A stretch of DNA of 64,000 bases from Clavaria fumosa (lineage: Eukaryota > Basidiomycota > Agaricomycetes > Agaricales > Clavariaceae), in contig OX637803.1 of assembly GCA_951802425.1 (NCBI GenBank), positions 1,426,001 through 1,490,000 on the forward strand. The letters run 5' to 3'. The notes under the pieces were generated by a model. It saw only the letters and a list, made by a program, of their open reading frames with translations. It was not told where the DNA came from and made no database searches. Position numbers and translations under genes: made by a program. Positions 31,898-45,264 of this stretch are shown in pieces; position 1 is the stretch's first letter, and each line of letters begins with the position of its first letter.

Positions 31898-34800
31898 TCA
31901 TATTTGTGTAAGGAAGTCACAACCTACCAGATAATTGTAAGACTTTTTGTCAGCACATCGTTCCAGATAGTCACGCTATGACGTGTATTGGGATGGGCAG
32001 GATTTAAAGAGTGCCAGCAAAGCCATACCTCTATCAAACCCTCAATGCGCTTTTTGATATCAAGTGGTACTGGCCGGAAGCGGATCGCTAGTTGTCGTGT
32101 CACTTCATTGACAAGGTCGTGATGAGTCATGTGTTTGCGGCCTTTCATGATGCGAACAATGCAGGCCTAGTGATGGTTGTGTCAATTGTTCAATCAAACA
32201 AGATTTGAGGTGAAATGGAGTAAGCCCACTTCCGTCTGGTATCGTCTTTCTTCGTCCACACGCTCTAGTGTGTCTTTCCTCTCATCGATAGTCTCCACTT
32301 TCGACGCAACAGTGCTAATCTTTATTTTTTGGAGCGGTGACGTGAAGTCGTGGTTGAATGAAAACGAGTCGCTGGAGTCCACGTCGCGTCCAGGGGGATG
32401 CTTCTTGAGAACCTTAAATTTCGCACATGCGAGTGACTGGAGATGTCGTTGGAGCTCATTATCAACAATTGACGTCATGTCTTTGATCCCCTGTCGTCGT
32501 GTTACAAATCGCGCAGCTTATCAGGTTTAAGTGAAAATTACCTCGTAGGTTAAGAATTGGCCCTCCGCAACATCTTCAAACTGCAGTAGAATAATCAAAG
32601 CGAAGGTAGCCACGTTCAAATCATGACTCCTCTTCTTGAAGCATACTCTCACGTCGGCATTGCCGAGCGAGGGCTGAAATGTTAGACGTCTGCCAGAATG
32701 CCGTCCTAAATAAAATTGCTCGAAAGATTGGCAAGCTTTGAGTAACTGAAACGGCATTGAGCATGTTGGACCTGGCTGCGAGACAGGCCAGTTTGTGGAT
32801 GTGAGTATGGTGACGGACAGCTCGATGCCAGGTCCCTTGGGTGCAAGAAGTGTGTTTATGACGCAGCTTTATGCAAAGATAGAAAGAAAGCATACCGTAG
32901 TGTTGGCAAGATAGTTGCGATATGCCTCCGCTGACTCAATAGAAAGTTTCACATCGTGGAACATGCTTTCCAGTTTATGAGTGAATTGATAGCCACACTC
33001 CACTTTGAGCCTGGCAAGCATTCCTCTCTCTGCATCATCTGAGACAGATCGCCCATACAAAAGCCGCTTTGCCAGATGTCCCTTGTAGTACCGCTCAAAG
33101 ATGTCTTTTTCCACTAGGAATCGGAAAACGGTGATTGTCCTGTCGAGCACGGCGTCCACTTCGTGATCGGCTTTCTATTAGTCAAGAATATGATATTTTT
33201 CAATTCGGTTTGCAGACGGAGGACATACCCCTTTCAGGCCTTTTTTGAGATTGTCATCGATGAACAAGGAAATGAATTCCGGTGATTTTGTGTTGCGGTT
33301 GATGAAAGCCTCAAAGGCCTATATAGGTAAGAACCAGCTTAACAAACCTCCTTGACAGAGGAGTGGAAAGTACCTCGTTAAGTCCACCTTCGATATCTCT
33401 GTTGCTCAGAAACGATTTCTTCCAGACTTGATCAATTTTGTCTTTAAGATCAAGGACATCTTGCACCCATTTGAGAGCGAGGCACAACGTCTGGGCAGCG
33501 CTAAGCGGACGCGCCTTGGTTTTACCCGTCGGCTTCGACTTCTCTTCCACATCGACAATTTCCAGTGACTCCGCCGCGAAGGCGACCCCATTTATCTCAT
33601 CTCCTCGTTTGATGATGCACCGCTTCACAGCATTCTTGATGCAAGCCAGACCCTCAGGAACCTTGACGTACAAGCGATAAAGTCGGCCTAGGTCGTGGAA
33701 ATTATTTGAGTCAATCATGATGTCCAAGCCAGAGTTTGGCATTGCGATGACTGTTTGCAAATGAGGGGTCAGGAGTCTATTCTCCAGTATATGCCGAAGA
33801 GGCGCAGTGGTTTGTGGTGATAAGTAGTGTAGCGTTCGCTCGTCCTCGGACCGAAACCTCTGCTCAACCTAAGAACTGCTCGGTTACAGTCATAGCACAA
33901 GAACAACCCTACTCACATCTCGGAGGTAACCTGGCGCATCATATGTGTCTAACAATCTCTTACCCTCGGCACTGTAGAACGCGTCGCTTTCCGAGAGGAT
34001 AGCGGGCTCTACGTCCCGCTTGTATACAGAAACGCTGTCTTCCTCGCGCCCTGCTGTGAGAGGTAGCAACACGCCTATACAACCTTTGACAATGGAGCGA
34101 TTGATTGCATGACCTTCACGTTCTAGTTGAATGAGCTTGACGACAGCTGTGACAAGGTGCTCATTTATGGGAGGACGGATGATGTGTTTTAGGAATAGTT
34201 CGAGGCCTACGTCCCAAATGCCGGGTACATCGGCCGATTTCGTATGGACTTTATCCTGGTCATGCCACGCCGCAGATGTAAGAGCGGTGCAACATGCTAC
34301 GACCTTGCTCAAACATACCATATAGCTCAGTACTTGACACAACTTGTGCATGCCACCCGAATAATCATCCCAAACATGCCGCAGTGCGGTCAAAAGCATC
34401 TCGCTCTCTTGGATTTGATAGGTCGGGTCTTGACTGGCTCCCGTTGGGAAAACAGGTATGACATGTTCTCGGGCGAGATTGTCAAGGTGCTCTGCGATGA
34501 GTGCACGGACACCATCGTAAAGTTTCGCTCCTGCCTTGTACAGAACCATGTTGTATGCGAATCTGTGATTCTCCTCGAATGAGAGGTTTGCTGCGTTCTG
34601 TTTCTGGATCTCGCGTATGTTGTTGGCGAGAATCGCCCAGGTTTCCTCTACAGAAAATTCCGCGCCATGCTGTGAGATTGATATTAACTGCAGCGCCAGA
34701 ATGCATAGTAAGCCGCTACCTTTCGTGGTGGCTTCTATATGCATGGCTCATGTGAGTTGCGCTGTAATGTATGTATCGCGAAACGACATACGATCTTAGT

Positions 34801-34919
34801 CTTCACTCTTCGGGATGCTGTGAGAGATCGTCACGTGTGTATGCGAATGTTCGCGGGCATAGCACACACCATTCGCCATTGATCAATTACTTACTCGCAC
34901 AGTTATCGAGGATATGCAT
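31898..34919 (-). CDS. CUL3: Cullin-3, scaffold of BTB-type ubiquitin ligases
   Basis: Scaffold that joins a BTB substrate receptor to the RING protein Rbx1 in CRL3 ubiquitin ligases. Twelve exons reconstruct in phase: 34895-34919, 34792-34817, 34720-34734, 34319-34669, 33917-34255, 33374-33868, 33229-33318, 32896-33174, 32542-32835, 32230-32490, 32029-32166, 31898-31975 (about 796 residues, normal for the family). N-terminal repeats include [20 protein letters not shown]; the cullin homology domain has [37 protein letters not shown] and [15 protein letters not shown]. The end has the neddylation motif ([20 protein letters not shown], acceptor Lys in IMKGRK) and [16 protein letters not shown]. 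The first three exons are tiny, so the start is the least certain part. No damage seen. Confidence 0.95.
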
Positions 34920-35122
34920 GAGGATTTGTGCAGCGAGTTACCGTGCGTTGTTATGAGAAGTTACACGGCGGCATGTGACATGAAGAAGAGTGGCATCGAA
35001 GATCAATGGATCACGCGACATCACGGGAAAGGCAAAATGCAGTGGTTAAATGTAGTGATGAGGGTGGACAGGGTGGACATCTCATATCTTTGTCCCCAAA
35101 TGCGAGAAATACTGAATGGGTG

Positions 35123-38100
35123 CTATGAAGTAGTGCGTGATGCGCGGACGAAGTCCGTAAAGTATTTTCGGAACTGTTTACCATCTAAATCTCGTAGCTT
35201 GGTCGTGAAATCCAAAGCAGTCGCGCTCGGCCAACCTTGGGCGGGTAAAAACACTGATAAAAGGTAATTGTAAGCCTCGGTGCCTCTGGCTTTGCAAATT
35301 GCTTGTAGGAAATTGGCGATTTCATGGAGGACCTGCGTTTCCGTCAGTGCGCTCTATTCAACCATCTTGTTGGGGTCTTACCACCAGAACCTGTCCATCC
35401 TTCAGATTGAGCTGTGAGAGAGATGGAATTCTGAATGCTGTGGGCACGAGTCGCTCGTATATGAAACGTTCAAACCCGGGCAACCCATCTTCGGTGCCGT
35501 TCGAAGTTAACAATGTGAGTTCAGGAGCTTGACCCCACGCGCTCACGCAATGGCGCAGAAAAACAAACGCCGCCTTCTGACTTTGAGCATCCAACACATC
35601 TTCAGCAAGGCTTTGCATGTTCTGCAGCAACGCTTCAAATCCACCCTTATTCCCTGAAACGTAACTCAGATAATAAGGGGGACGTTTGCAACGAGAAGCT
35701 CACGCTCTGATACAAAAACGTTCTGCAATTTTGAAAGCATGATGCCATTGAGCAGTGCAAGATAAGCTCGCTTCGTATCAACTTGAAACACTGCGTCATC
35801 GGTGCCAGTCGCTGGCTGCGACAAGGACTCCATAATGTGGGTGCTAAGTGGACCTATGAGCTCGTCAAGAACCACGAACATGTCTTTCTGAAGCGGACGG
35901 ATCAATTAGTGAAACAGGCCGGAGGCGTAGGGCAAACCTGAAGTTTATGGATCAGGAGGGCGATGAAATTCATGAAGTCGACCAACTCCGCGGGCTCGAA
36001 GTGAGCCAGTAAATTCGCCATAAGCGGGGGAATAAAATGCGTCACGTTAGGACCGGTCGTCGCCAGGATACGAGAGAAAGCGAATCGTGTCTACTTGGCG
36101 GATGAGTTCACAAGCACGAAATGGCCAGAGCACGGACACGCACTGCATCCCGGACGACTCGGACCACATTCATGGCTTCAAGACATACGAGTATGGCCTG
36201 AACAACCTGTGCGAACACATCGAGCGGCGGTGGTACGAAACCATCCGGGATAGGCGAAGGACATTCTGGGAACCCTTTGGCAATATTGCCGAGAGCCATG
36301 ATGATGTGATGAACTTTGATGATGGCTAGAACGTCAGGGGCTCCTTCAGTAGCCGTCCGCAGCCCCACTGATAAATCGTCCAGCAGAGGATTCACGATCG
36401 ATGACAATACCGCAGCTTGCCGTTCCGGCTCCTTGTTCAATAAAGAGACAAGAATACCGACCGTCTCATAGAGATAGAGTTGTGAGTCGAAGATCCCTGG
36501 GTTTGCTATTGCCTCAGCCAGAAGTTCCTGCTCAGTCGCATCTTTTAATTGCGGTAGTTCGATGTGAATCGGCAGGAGGTCACGAATACCATCGATGACG
36601 TTGGGAATGATATCGGATGGTAAATCGCTTCTATTGTCCTTGACAAAGCGATGGAAAAGGTAAAAGGTTCTCGAGCGCATGCTCGAACCCTGGTCATGAA
36701 TCCCACTGGCAAGATGGGGACATCTCAGGTCGAAACTACGATTTAGATGGAAAACAGACGGACCGGTCAATCATAGCTTCAAGGGTCGGCATTATGCATT
36801 CTTTTCGAACTTTGAAAAAATCACTGTATCGCGTTACCGTCTCAAAAAATTGCAGTGCGAGAGTGCGATGCGGATAAGATGATATGCCGGACTGCACCAA
36901 GGCCAGCAGCATTTCTCCATGGGTGGTGAGCGGGTATTCGGAGTAATCGGTCTCCCTTCTCTTCTCTTTGGCGACCGCAGGTGCCTGGCAAAAAGCCGCA
37001 CGCCCTTTTCCCCCAGCTGGAATGGCATGCCAAGATCAACTTCGAGAGTAGGCAAGCGATAGTAGGCATGCTCACCTTTGTTGATTTCTCCAAAAATATA
37101 AACAAGGTAGATTGCTAGTTCAGCCTCATTCCATGAAACGGGAATACCGCTCCGATAATCCGCCATGGTGCCAAGCGCAAAACCATGAACCGTATTCGTC
37201 ACGAGATCTTGATCTATCATCAGGACAGAGTCCAGGAAAGTCCTAAGGTCCTGTGCGAGACAGTTGGAAAAAGATTGTCCAGTATACGGTGTACCATACC
37301 TTTCGGAGGCCCTCAAAGGCGGCTCTATCTTCCTCATCAAGATCGTCCGGCTCGGTTTCTGGATCCCATTTCATTTTGACAAGCAGTACTTTCAGAAGCG
37401 AAGCCAGGAAAGAGCGCTTTGTGGGCTCGAGAGGGTCCGTGGACATCTTACGGATACGTTTAAACTGTGCCAAAATATGAGACAAGGCTAGGCAGAAAAG
37501 TCCAGACGTCATACACCACTGAGGACCGTTTGTAATATCGGAAAAATAGTCGCGCTAGTGTCGTCATATTGATCGGCCAGAAATCGCAAGACTAATGGGA
37601 GAATTTCGTTCAGCATGCCCGAAGCCTGGCCCCGGACAACTTCGACCGGAGAATCCTGAAAGGAACTCGAATGAAATTCACATATCGACGATAAAACGCA
37701 CCTCTGCCAACTTGACCAACTCCAAGCCCAAGGCATTCAACAATCTCCCGAGAGCTTCTCGGTGCGACTCCTCACCTTCGTCCACTACATTTCCCCGTTC
37801 CATCCGTTGCCCGAGTGTTTTCGCCTCAAGCGCGTCTATCACTTGTCCCAACGAAAGGACTTTTAAGAGCTGTAATTTATCGCCTGGTTCCTTCAGGCCT
37901 TTGGTGACAATACGATTCAGTGCTGCGCAGGTCGCAAGCCGGATTGGAAGAGATTGATCTGATAGCAGAGCAAATAACAAGGAGATGGTGCTTGGTGTAA
38001 CAGTGAGGTTGATATCGATCCATCCTTGACTTGTCTTGAAAACAAGGCGCATTCCAGAAGAACTTGGCGACATACCAACATAGGATCCGAAAGTCCTGAC

Positions 38101-39160
38101 TCCCCAATCTACAACTTCGATTACGCTGTCCAGTTCCTGAGAGTTTTCTACAGAGACCTCTGCCTTACGCAAAGTCGCCATTCTCTCTGTCCCATTAGCG
38201 ACGATCGTCAAAACGGCCTCATTTACACTTGCAGCATCCCGTTCTCGTACGGCATCGCGAACGCGCGCATCGCGTGTGTGTCTCACGGGGTTGAAAGACC
38301 GAGCGGCTTTGATTATATGGTCTGCGACTTCACCGGAGATCTCGAGGATAAGGTGAAAGAAGAGCAGAGAGACATGTCGATTGTACGATCGTTGCAGTGA
38401 TGATTTGACAGGGCGAATAAGCGTGAAGATGTCCTTGAAAAAGGTCGTCCATTGATCAATATAGGTGCAGAGGAAAAAGAGAGTGAGCGTATGCGAGAAT
38501 TTGTTCCGCACAACTTTGCGCGAGATCAGGATTGCGAAAGGGAAGATGGGATGTGAAAACGTACAGGCAGTGTTGGCTTCAGCAGGGCCGTAAACATATT
38601 CGGATTGGATGTAGGAGATCAAGGCCTGTTGTATTGTTTGAAATGACTGGTCGTCCAATGGTTCGAACCTGCCGACACAAAGCGTCAGAAGGCAATCCCA
38701 AAACTATGCTCAGAATAGATTGGTGTGCTTAGTTGGCCGTCTATTATTACTGATGTACACACAATGCCTCTACAGCGTTAAGTGCATGCTGAAAGTGAGG
38801 AGCACGCGACAGTATCATCAGATCAGAAGAGGTCAATCCCGACACAAATTGTGCCTCGCTTAAAGTTTGAGCATCTATGGATGCACGGCATGGACAACTG
38901 ACATGAGGAGGGCAATTGACTCACCGATTATCTAGAAAATCCTCCAGCATCCTCAAAGCATAGAATCTCACTTGTGTAGGGAACTTGCGTGCGCCTTCTG
39001 ACGTGACTTCCACAAAGAGAGAAAGAGCAAGCCTCCAGCTGCCCTCGGGGCTATTCTGTATGGTAGACAGATATTCCAACGCTTGATGGTGAAGAGATCC
39101 TCGGGAGGGGTCCGATGCGATGAGGATGGCCTGGGCGACTCGGTCAAGTTCTTGCTCCAT
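35123..39160 (-). CDS. LOS1: Exportin-T (tRNA nuclear export receptor)
   Basis: Karyopherin-beta family HEAT-repeat protein that carries mature tRNA out of the nucleus with Ran-GTP. The ATG at 39160 opens the N-terminal repeats (ALEYLSTIQNSPEGSWRLAL); exon 1 ends at 38925 with GTGAGT and joins FEPLDDQSFQTIQQALISYI. Next come FSHTLTLFFLCTYIDQWTTF and ISGEVADHIIKAARSFNP of the XPO1-like domain, a central acidic region, RSRTFYLFHRFVKDNRSDLP, LYLYETVGILVSLL and, at the C-terminus, QFRKYFTDFVRASR before TAG at 35123-35125. About a dozen introns interrupt it, all with ordinary GT/AG borders where checked. Length and block order match the family (about 1,000 residues). Orthology to yeast Los1 is inferred from block order, not from a search. 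Confidence 0.9.
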
Positions 39161-39419
39161 GGCTCAAGTCGACACCTAGCGTCGTGCCGTGAATACAGAG
39201 GTCCTCGAATACGTCGCTCTTTCAGATGGCTCGCAATGATAAATGTCAAGACGGGTACGCAGCAATGTATGACACTTTCATCTATCGATGGCAGTGGGAT
39301 GCGCTTTGGAGAGCGCCGTGCAGATCGCGTGGTCAATATCCGTGACGCGGCAGTTGTCGGCACGAGTCACGGCGCAGCTGCGACAACTTCACACCAGCAG
39401 TCCTTTGCTCCTTACACGC
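39161..39419. promoter_or_regulatory. Short divergent promoter region
   Basis: 259 bp between the start codons of the exportin-T gene (-) and the unknown protein (+). It must hold both promoters and 5' UTRs. No TATA box stands out. An in-frame ATG at 39288 could extend the plus-strand protein. Confidence 0.6.
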
Positions 39420-41664
39420 ATGGACTCCCCTCTGCCCTCTGCGGCTTATCCTGACCTGGTGGATTATCTACCCTCTGAGGCCGACTTCTCGGACTCCGAT
39501 TGGTTCGACCTCGACGTCCCCAGCGACGACCTCGATTCTGTCTACGAGAGCGACATAGTCCAACGCGTCCGCTCCAGGCGATCATCTATTAGCAATAGCA
39601 GCTCGTATGATGGTGTGGTAGAAGCATGGGAAGGTATAGTCGAAGACCGCAACGACGACCGTAATGAAGAGAGCACGACCATCTCTCCCATCTTGCCTGT
39701 CGTTGATACCACAGACCACGTCGTGCTTGGTTCGGCTACCCTTACTGCGCAAGATCCTCACGTTCAGGTCTCGTCCGTAGACGACGAAGAACGAGTCATG
39801 GCGGCTCTCGATCAGAGCATGATGAGCACCCTTAGCGCCTCGCGTACCCTGAGCCACTCGCACCAGTCCACCGTTCATAGTACCCGTCTGGAACTCTCGT
39901 TCCCCGATCCACTCACAAGTTCTCGGAACGAGCTGAGCCAATCGTATCATGACGTTGCTCCATCTGATGGGGCTTTGTTCACGACGGACACCGATGATGG
40001 CCTCTTGTCTTCTCCGATAGACGAGGCTCCCCAAAGCTCAGATGTAGAACCTCTCACTGCTGTTCCTGAGCGAGAGGATGGAACGCACACCTCAGACGCT
40101 GCTTCGATTCACCCCGACCCTGATCTTGATGTCGTGCTCTACGGCTCTTCGTGCCCCACGAAATGGCAATTTATTCACGAATTGCTCCTCAAAGTGGATG
40201 GGAATGCTCTGGAAGGGGCTAGAAACCTTCTCAATGTTTCCCAACAGGATCCTCGTCGGCAGTACATCAGTGGCCTGGGGCCTACTTTTCCCAACGGCGT
40301 CACCGTTACCGATTGGACTGACATAAGCGTCCCTGAAGATGTGCGCCACATATACTCTTGTCGTTGTGACATAATTTCATTGTCTTCACAGTCGGCGTTG
40401 ACAATGCGACCATCTCTTGGCATCCTCTATCTTCCTCTGCCACCCTGTAAATTGCCAGACCACACCTATCACCTGCCAGTAATTTTACAGTGTCAACCAA
40501 GGCTCCAGAAAATCACGCAAGCCGTTGCCTGGAGTCTTTGGCAGAAACCGCATGTGTCGGAACACAAATTATTACCGCTGGCCGAGTTGCCCATAAGAGG
40601 CTTGGACCATTTAAGGCAATTGTCCTCAGCCGATCTTCACGACGCCTTGCTGGGACGCGTTAATAAGCCCAAGAGAAAGGTTCCATTCTCTCATCTGACT
40701 ACTGGTCATGCCACTGCTTTGTACGTGCGTCTTATCCCCACGAGCCAGCAAGTTTTCTAACCTGTCGCGTGTCCCTTCTCCCAGCCTCACCGTCGTGACC
40801 TTAATGGTTGGGCTTGTGGTTAATATCACCTTTAGATCTTGGTATCCAGTTCCCACCCCCACCAGGCAGGAGCCTGTCAATCTCGTGTTGAAGGACTTTG
40901 AACCAGCTAACCATTCTGTTATCGCTGATCCGACTGGTCCGAATGGCAATTGTGCCCTCATCCCCTCGTCCCTAAAGGATTTTGCGCTGGCTGTCTTGAA
41001 CCCCAGCCAGCCCTCCGCGACTGTCGTCTCGTCAACGTTGGCCCCTGGCCCGGCCGCCACGAAGCGTGGTGCTACGGGATCCGGCGTCAAAGACTCCGAC
41101 GCGGACTCTGTAACCAAGCCCGCGGAGAAGGGGCTCAACTTGCGTGCAGGCTCGTCGCTATCCTTGGAGGTGCACATGAAGGCGCTGTCAATCATCGTGC
41201 CTGCGCAGAAGAAGGCCGAGGCGCTCACCAAGTCCCTGAGTCTCCGGCTGACCGACTCGTTGATCGAGACACTCGCGGACACGACCGCTTTAGCGGGTTT
41301 GGTCAGCCGGGACATGAAGGAGGTCACGGACGCGCTCGATGCACTCGCCGAGGCCATTGGCCGCTCGACAGCTGCCATCCGCAAGCAGTCGATGATTGCG
41401 GCCAGAGCCTGGCAGGAGCAGTTGCAGTCCCGGCACGAGCGGGCGCAGAAGAAGGCGAGGGATTTGAAGGGATTTGGCCAGCAAGTCATGATGACGGCGA
41501 ACGAGGAGATGACGCGGCGGGCTGCGCTTGCGAGGAACAAAGCCCACAGGTTGAGGAAAGCAACCGCGCAAATCTTAGCGGCTCATCGGCAGAAGAAGCA
41601 GGCTAAGAAGAGGTTGAAGAGGCTGGTGACGAAAAGGGTAGGATCTTTATTGTTCAGAATCTAA
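39420..41664 (+). CDS. Unknown basidiomycete protein with one membrane segment and coiled coil
   Basis: Two exons, 39420-40720 and 40785-41664, donor GTACGT, acceptor CCCAG, 726 residues. The first third is acidic and Ser-rich (YLPSEADFSDSDWFDLDVPS), probably disordered. A compact region follows (KWQFIHELLLKVDGNALEGA, PKRKVPFSHLTTGHATA). Just across the splice is a hydrophobic segment (FLTVVTLMVGLVVNITF) that could span a membrane, then a variable linker and a long basic, Ala/Lys/Arg-rich coiled coil at the end (RHERAQKKARDLKGFGQQV). I do not recognise a named family. The ATG at 39420 is chosen because the 44 codons upstream (from 39288) look like 5' UTR. Possible setting: ER or nuclear envelope membrane, by topology only. 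Confidence 0.75.
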
Positions 41665-43240
41665 CTCGTGGAACGATCGATTCTTTCTCTCAACTGGCTT
41701 GCTCCTATCCCTTAGCATGGACACACATTTCTGTCTAGCCTTCGATCCAAGTTTGTAATATGTAGCTCTGATGTACATGTACCGATTTACATTTTGGTTT
41801 CTCAAATAACAAAGAAGAGTTTATATTTTTCTCAGCTCTCGCTAGAGCCGGCCCACTTTCTATTTCGTGTCTTCAGCGGATAACGCATAATGTCGGATTT
41901 GACGATGGCAATCTCCTGATGCCCTGCTTCTCCGATGGACTAATACGTTGCTGGTAAACGAAAGCAACTGGCACTTGTCAAGATCGCTAAGCCGGCGCAC
42001 TCGGGTAGAAACTTCCAGAGCCCATGTTATTGAACGGCCGCATCCAACAGTCCCAATCTGCCTACAAGTATGGGGCTGCTTTACATCGTCTCTGAAACGC
42101 CTCCTCGCGATTCACGAAAGACATCATCGGATTCCTGCTTTCTTTCAGCGGCACCCCCCCTGTCTCGCTGTTATCGTCTCCCGGACTTCCCAACGCGCCC
42201 AGCTGGCCTGCATATCTCACGCAGGAGCGAGTGCTCGGAGGAGGGGAGGCAGCCCGACGGCCCCAACCACCTTGCGGGGTCTAACGATGCCGCGGCGGCA
42301 TCCCCCAATGTTTGGCGAACGCCTCGCGAAATGTATCATCCTTGGTCTGCAACTGTCTTACGTTGTTTCCCCAGCGCCCGTAGCCCTCTTTGACTTGGAC
42401 AGAGAAGGTGATTTCTGCCCTTTATGTGAATGCGGGTTATGGGGGGGTCCCGACGACGCGGCGAGTTCCGTCGTTCCGTCGTTCCGTCGTATGTACCACA
42501 ACGAATGGCCTAGTTTTAGGCGAAACGCTGTATTTACAGACCGCCTCGAAGGTTGAGCGGAACCTGTTCCGTGGCCTTGCTAATGGCTTCAAAAGAACGA
42601 GAATTTGAATGCCGATGCTTAGCATGGGTGATCAGGCAGACGTGCAAGACACGATCGAGGTCGTCCCCAAGTTTTGGCGAGAAGAATCCCTTTTATTGTA
42701 ATTTTGCCGAGGCGAGGAACTGGTGTGCACTGACCAGCTTGGAGGAAATTGGAAACTGGAAACTGCATGTCTTGTTGTTCCGAAATTTGACATGAGAGGC
42801 TAATGCAGGGGAGAAAACGAGAGAGAGCGAGTGGATGACTTGCTGCCGAACCCTGAATGCCATTCATCCATGAATTTGACCACAGTACTACAAATTGTCC
42901 AAGCTCCGTGTCCCACCAATTGATGGCAGCTTTAAAGGGACCAATGACGACTCGAAAACATCGCCTCCGTCTTGCAACTCGTTTCAAACCAGAGAAAGCG
43001 CGCACACTGCTGCTGGCGCTGATGTTGACGTTGACGCGGGCTATCTGGTCGTACGACGCGTCACGGTGGACGTCGAATGTGCGGCCACTGCAGCGTCAGC
43101 CAGATCACCAAGCTTACGATGGCCCGTCGAATGCTTCAACGAATAACAAGCGAGCTAGTACAGGGAATTGAGTAATGACGCGTATGACGCGGCACAGCAG
43201 CACAGCTTCAGTCATCCTCGCCATCCGGACTCCGCAAACT
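41665..43240. other. Intergenic region without supported gene
   Basis: Several open frames of 60-200 codons occur on both strands, but none has protein-like conserved content or consistent splice structure. Holds the 3' UTR of the unknown protein gene and the promoter of the Q-rich gene. Confidence 0.5.
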
Positions 43241-43381
43241 GTCAAAGCTCTTCTCTTCCTCTTCCTCCTCCTCCTCCCCCCTCCCGCCATTCTCTCAGTG
43301 CTCTATCTGTGCGACCCTTTCGTCACTAGCATCTATTAGCACTCCACTCCACTCCACTCCACTCATCTCACTTGACGACAA
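43241..43381 (+). promoter_or_regulatory. Pyrimidine-rich promoter tract with CCACT microsatellite
   Basis: CT-rich run (CTTCTCTTCCTCTTCCTCCT onward, about 43245-43285) followed by five copies of CCACT at 43343-43367, ending at the start codon context ACAAATGTAC. CT-rich blocks before the transcription start are common in filamentous fungal promoters. Confidence 0.6.
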
Positions 43382-44811
43382 ATGTACTCACCGTACGCCC
43401 AAACCCCATCACCAGCTGAATTTCAGGGTATCAACAACCCTTTTGTCACTGATCCGTCTCATCCCCGCGCCCGCTTTCCCGATGTCTCTCCCCAGGAGCC
43501 GTCTCATGCCCCTTCATCCGCTTCCTTAACAGCTGCAGCGGTAGCAGCGTACTCGGCGCCGTCCTCGGCGTCGGCCTGGCCCACCAGCGCACAGCCCGCT
43601 GTATACTCCCAGCTTGCCCAACCGTATAGCTCAGTGCACGGTTATTCCTCCGTTGGGGGTGGGGCCGGCTACCTCGCCCAGCAGCTCTCTCCCAGCGCTC
43701 ACCTCCAAGCCCAGCAGCAACCGCAGCAACCGCAGCACCCGCAGCAGTCTCAGGCGTTTCTGCAGCAACCACAACAGCCAACGGGTTTCTACAACCAGAG
43801 CCCAGATGGCCAGGTGTATCTGACCAGCCCCAGCTATCTCCAGACATATCCGTCTCCTGTAGCTGTCTCCCCAGCTGCTGTCGCCGGACAGCCCACGGGC
43901 GTCTTCGCCGGACAACAACAACAGCAACAACAGCAACAACAGCCACAACAACAGTTACTGACGGGGTACTCGTATCCCCAGCAAACGGGGTACTACCAGC
44001 AGCAACAGCCCCAGCAGCAACCCCAGCAACCTACCGATCAGCTCCCGAGCTACCTCGCCGCGTTCGACCCATATTCCGGCATCGGCCAGAACTGGAACGG
44101 CTCCAACGCCTCTCATCCGTCGTCATCGACTGTCTCCTCTCCGACCGCTCGATCGCAGATCGGGACCACTGTGACCGGCGTCGTCTCGAGCGGTGGCGGG
44201 GGAGCGGCGCCTCCGGGGCAGCAGCACCCGCGGGAGTACATACGGCTGCACAAGGCCGAGATCGAGTCTTGGGATGAGTACGCGTGGAAGCAGCTGCTGG
44301 GCTCATTTGAGGTGCTCCGGGAGGCATGGGAAGGGCGCCGCACGGAGTTGGCCGCTCAGGCCCAGAAGCAGATACAGTTCGGCTATTATGGCGCGCAAGA
44401 GCTGCAAGCGGTGAGTAGTTTCTTTCTGCTTTATTTTTTCTTTCTTTCCTCCTTGGTTGCTGAATGCCTGTGTCATTTGTTCACAAAACAGCTGCTCAAG
44501 GAAGCGGAATCACACGCACGTCAGTGGTTTATCCTGGCCCTCCCACATTTTCCACCATAGAACATAACGTTTCTGACCTTCTTTTTCTTCCATTCCTATT
44601 CCGACTTTTGCGGGTACGACAACATGGCACAACACGTATGTTTCCGCATCGGATCAAAACAGAGCTCGTAGCGGCGGCGACTTTCCAGATGAAAGAGGTA
44701 TTCTCGGGCTACCGCGCGTCTGCGGACCCGGCGAGCAAGCGGCGCGTGCGGGAGTCGTGCAACGCGGCGCTCAATGGTCTGCCCGATTGGCCTCCGGGGC
44801 CTCTTGTGTGA
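43382..44811 (+). CDS. Q-rich low-complexity protein of unknown function
   Basis: Three exons: 43382-44410, 44492-44519 (only 28 nt) and 44663-44811, which join in phase to a 401-residue protein. The N-terminal 280 residues are Pro/Gln/Ser/Tyr-rich, with two poly-Gln stretches (codons around 43912-43960 and 43998-44035). The ordered C-terminal part reads EYIRLHKAEIESWDEYAWKQ, then REAWEGRRTELAAQAQKQIQ and, after the splices, AAATFQMKEVFSGYRASADP. The C-terminal helix region is likely the conserved piece; I cannot name a family. A prion-like N-terminus with a helical tail suggests an RNA- or chromatin-associated factor, but that is a guess. Confidence 0.75.
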
Positions 44812-45264
44812 GCGATGGTGCCGAAAGGTCCGCTCGGTCTGCTTAATATGTATAGACATTTATTAGGTTTCTAATTTTCCTCTCACTAGGCCGTGTTGAG
44901 CCAATAGAGAAGCTGTGTAAATTAAAATTCCTCTCTCATTTTGAAGGCACTTGTGTGGCAGACTCCTCTTCAATTCTGTTGGGATGAAATAAGTCACAGA
45001 CGACACGTTGATTTGCAGAATGTCGGGAATTATTTTATTATGAGATAGCAGCGTCAGAAATAACAGTACATCGATGCATCAAGCGAGCCGGTCAGTCTGC
45101 AGTTTTGGTAGGATCCCTGATGGAAAAGAACCGTCCGCCCTTTCGTCGTACGTCATTATGAGATATGAATGAGATGGTTGGTGGGCCAAGCTTGGAAGAC
45201 TTGGCCTTGCTCCCTTTACGGGCTCGTAAATGCTGCTGGGGAACAGGAACCCGAAGCGTAGCCT
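44812..45264. other. Convergent 3' spacer
   Basis: About 450 bp between the stop of the Q-rich gene (+) and that of the small membrane protein gene (-). No gene or hairpin terminator seen. Confidence 0.5.

Noticed and set aside
41948..42608. Open frame of 202 codons after the unknown membrane protein gene
   Set aside because: No conserved blocks, no splice logic and an overlapping open frame of similar quality; most likely chance in GC-rich DNA.
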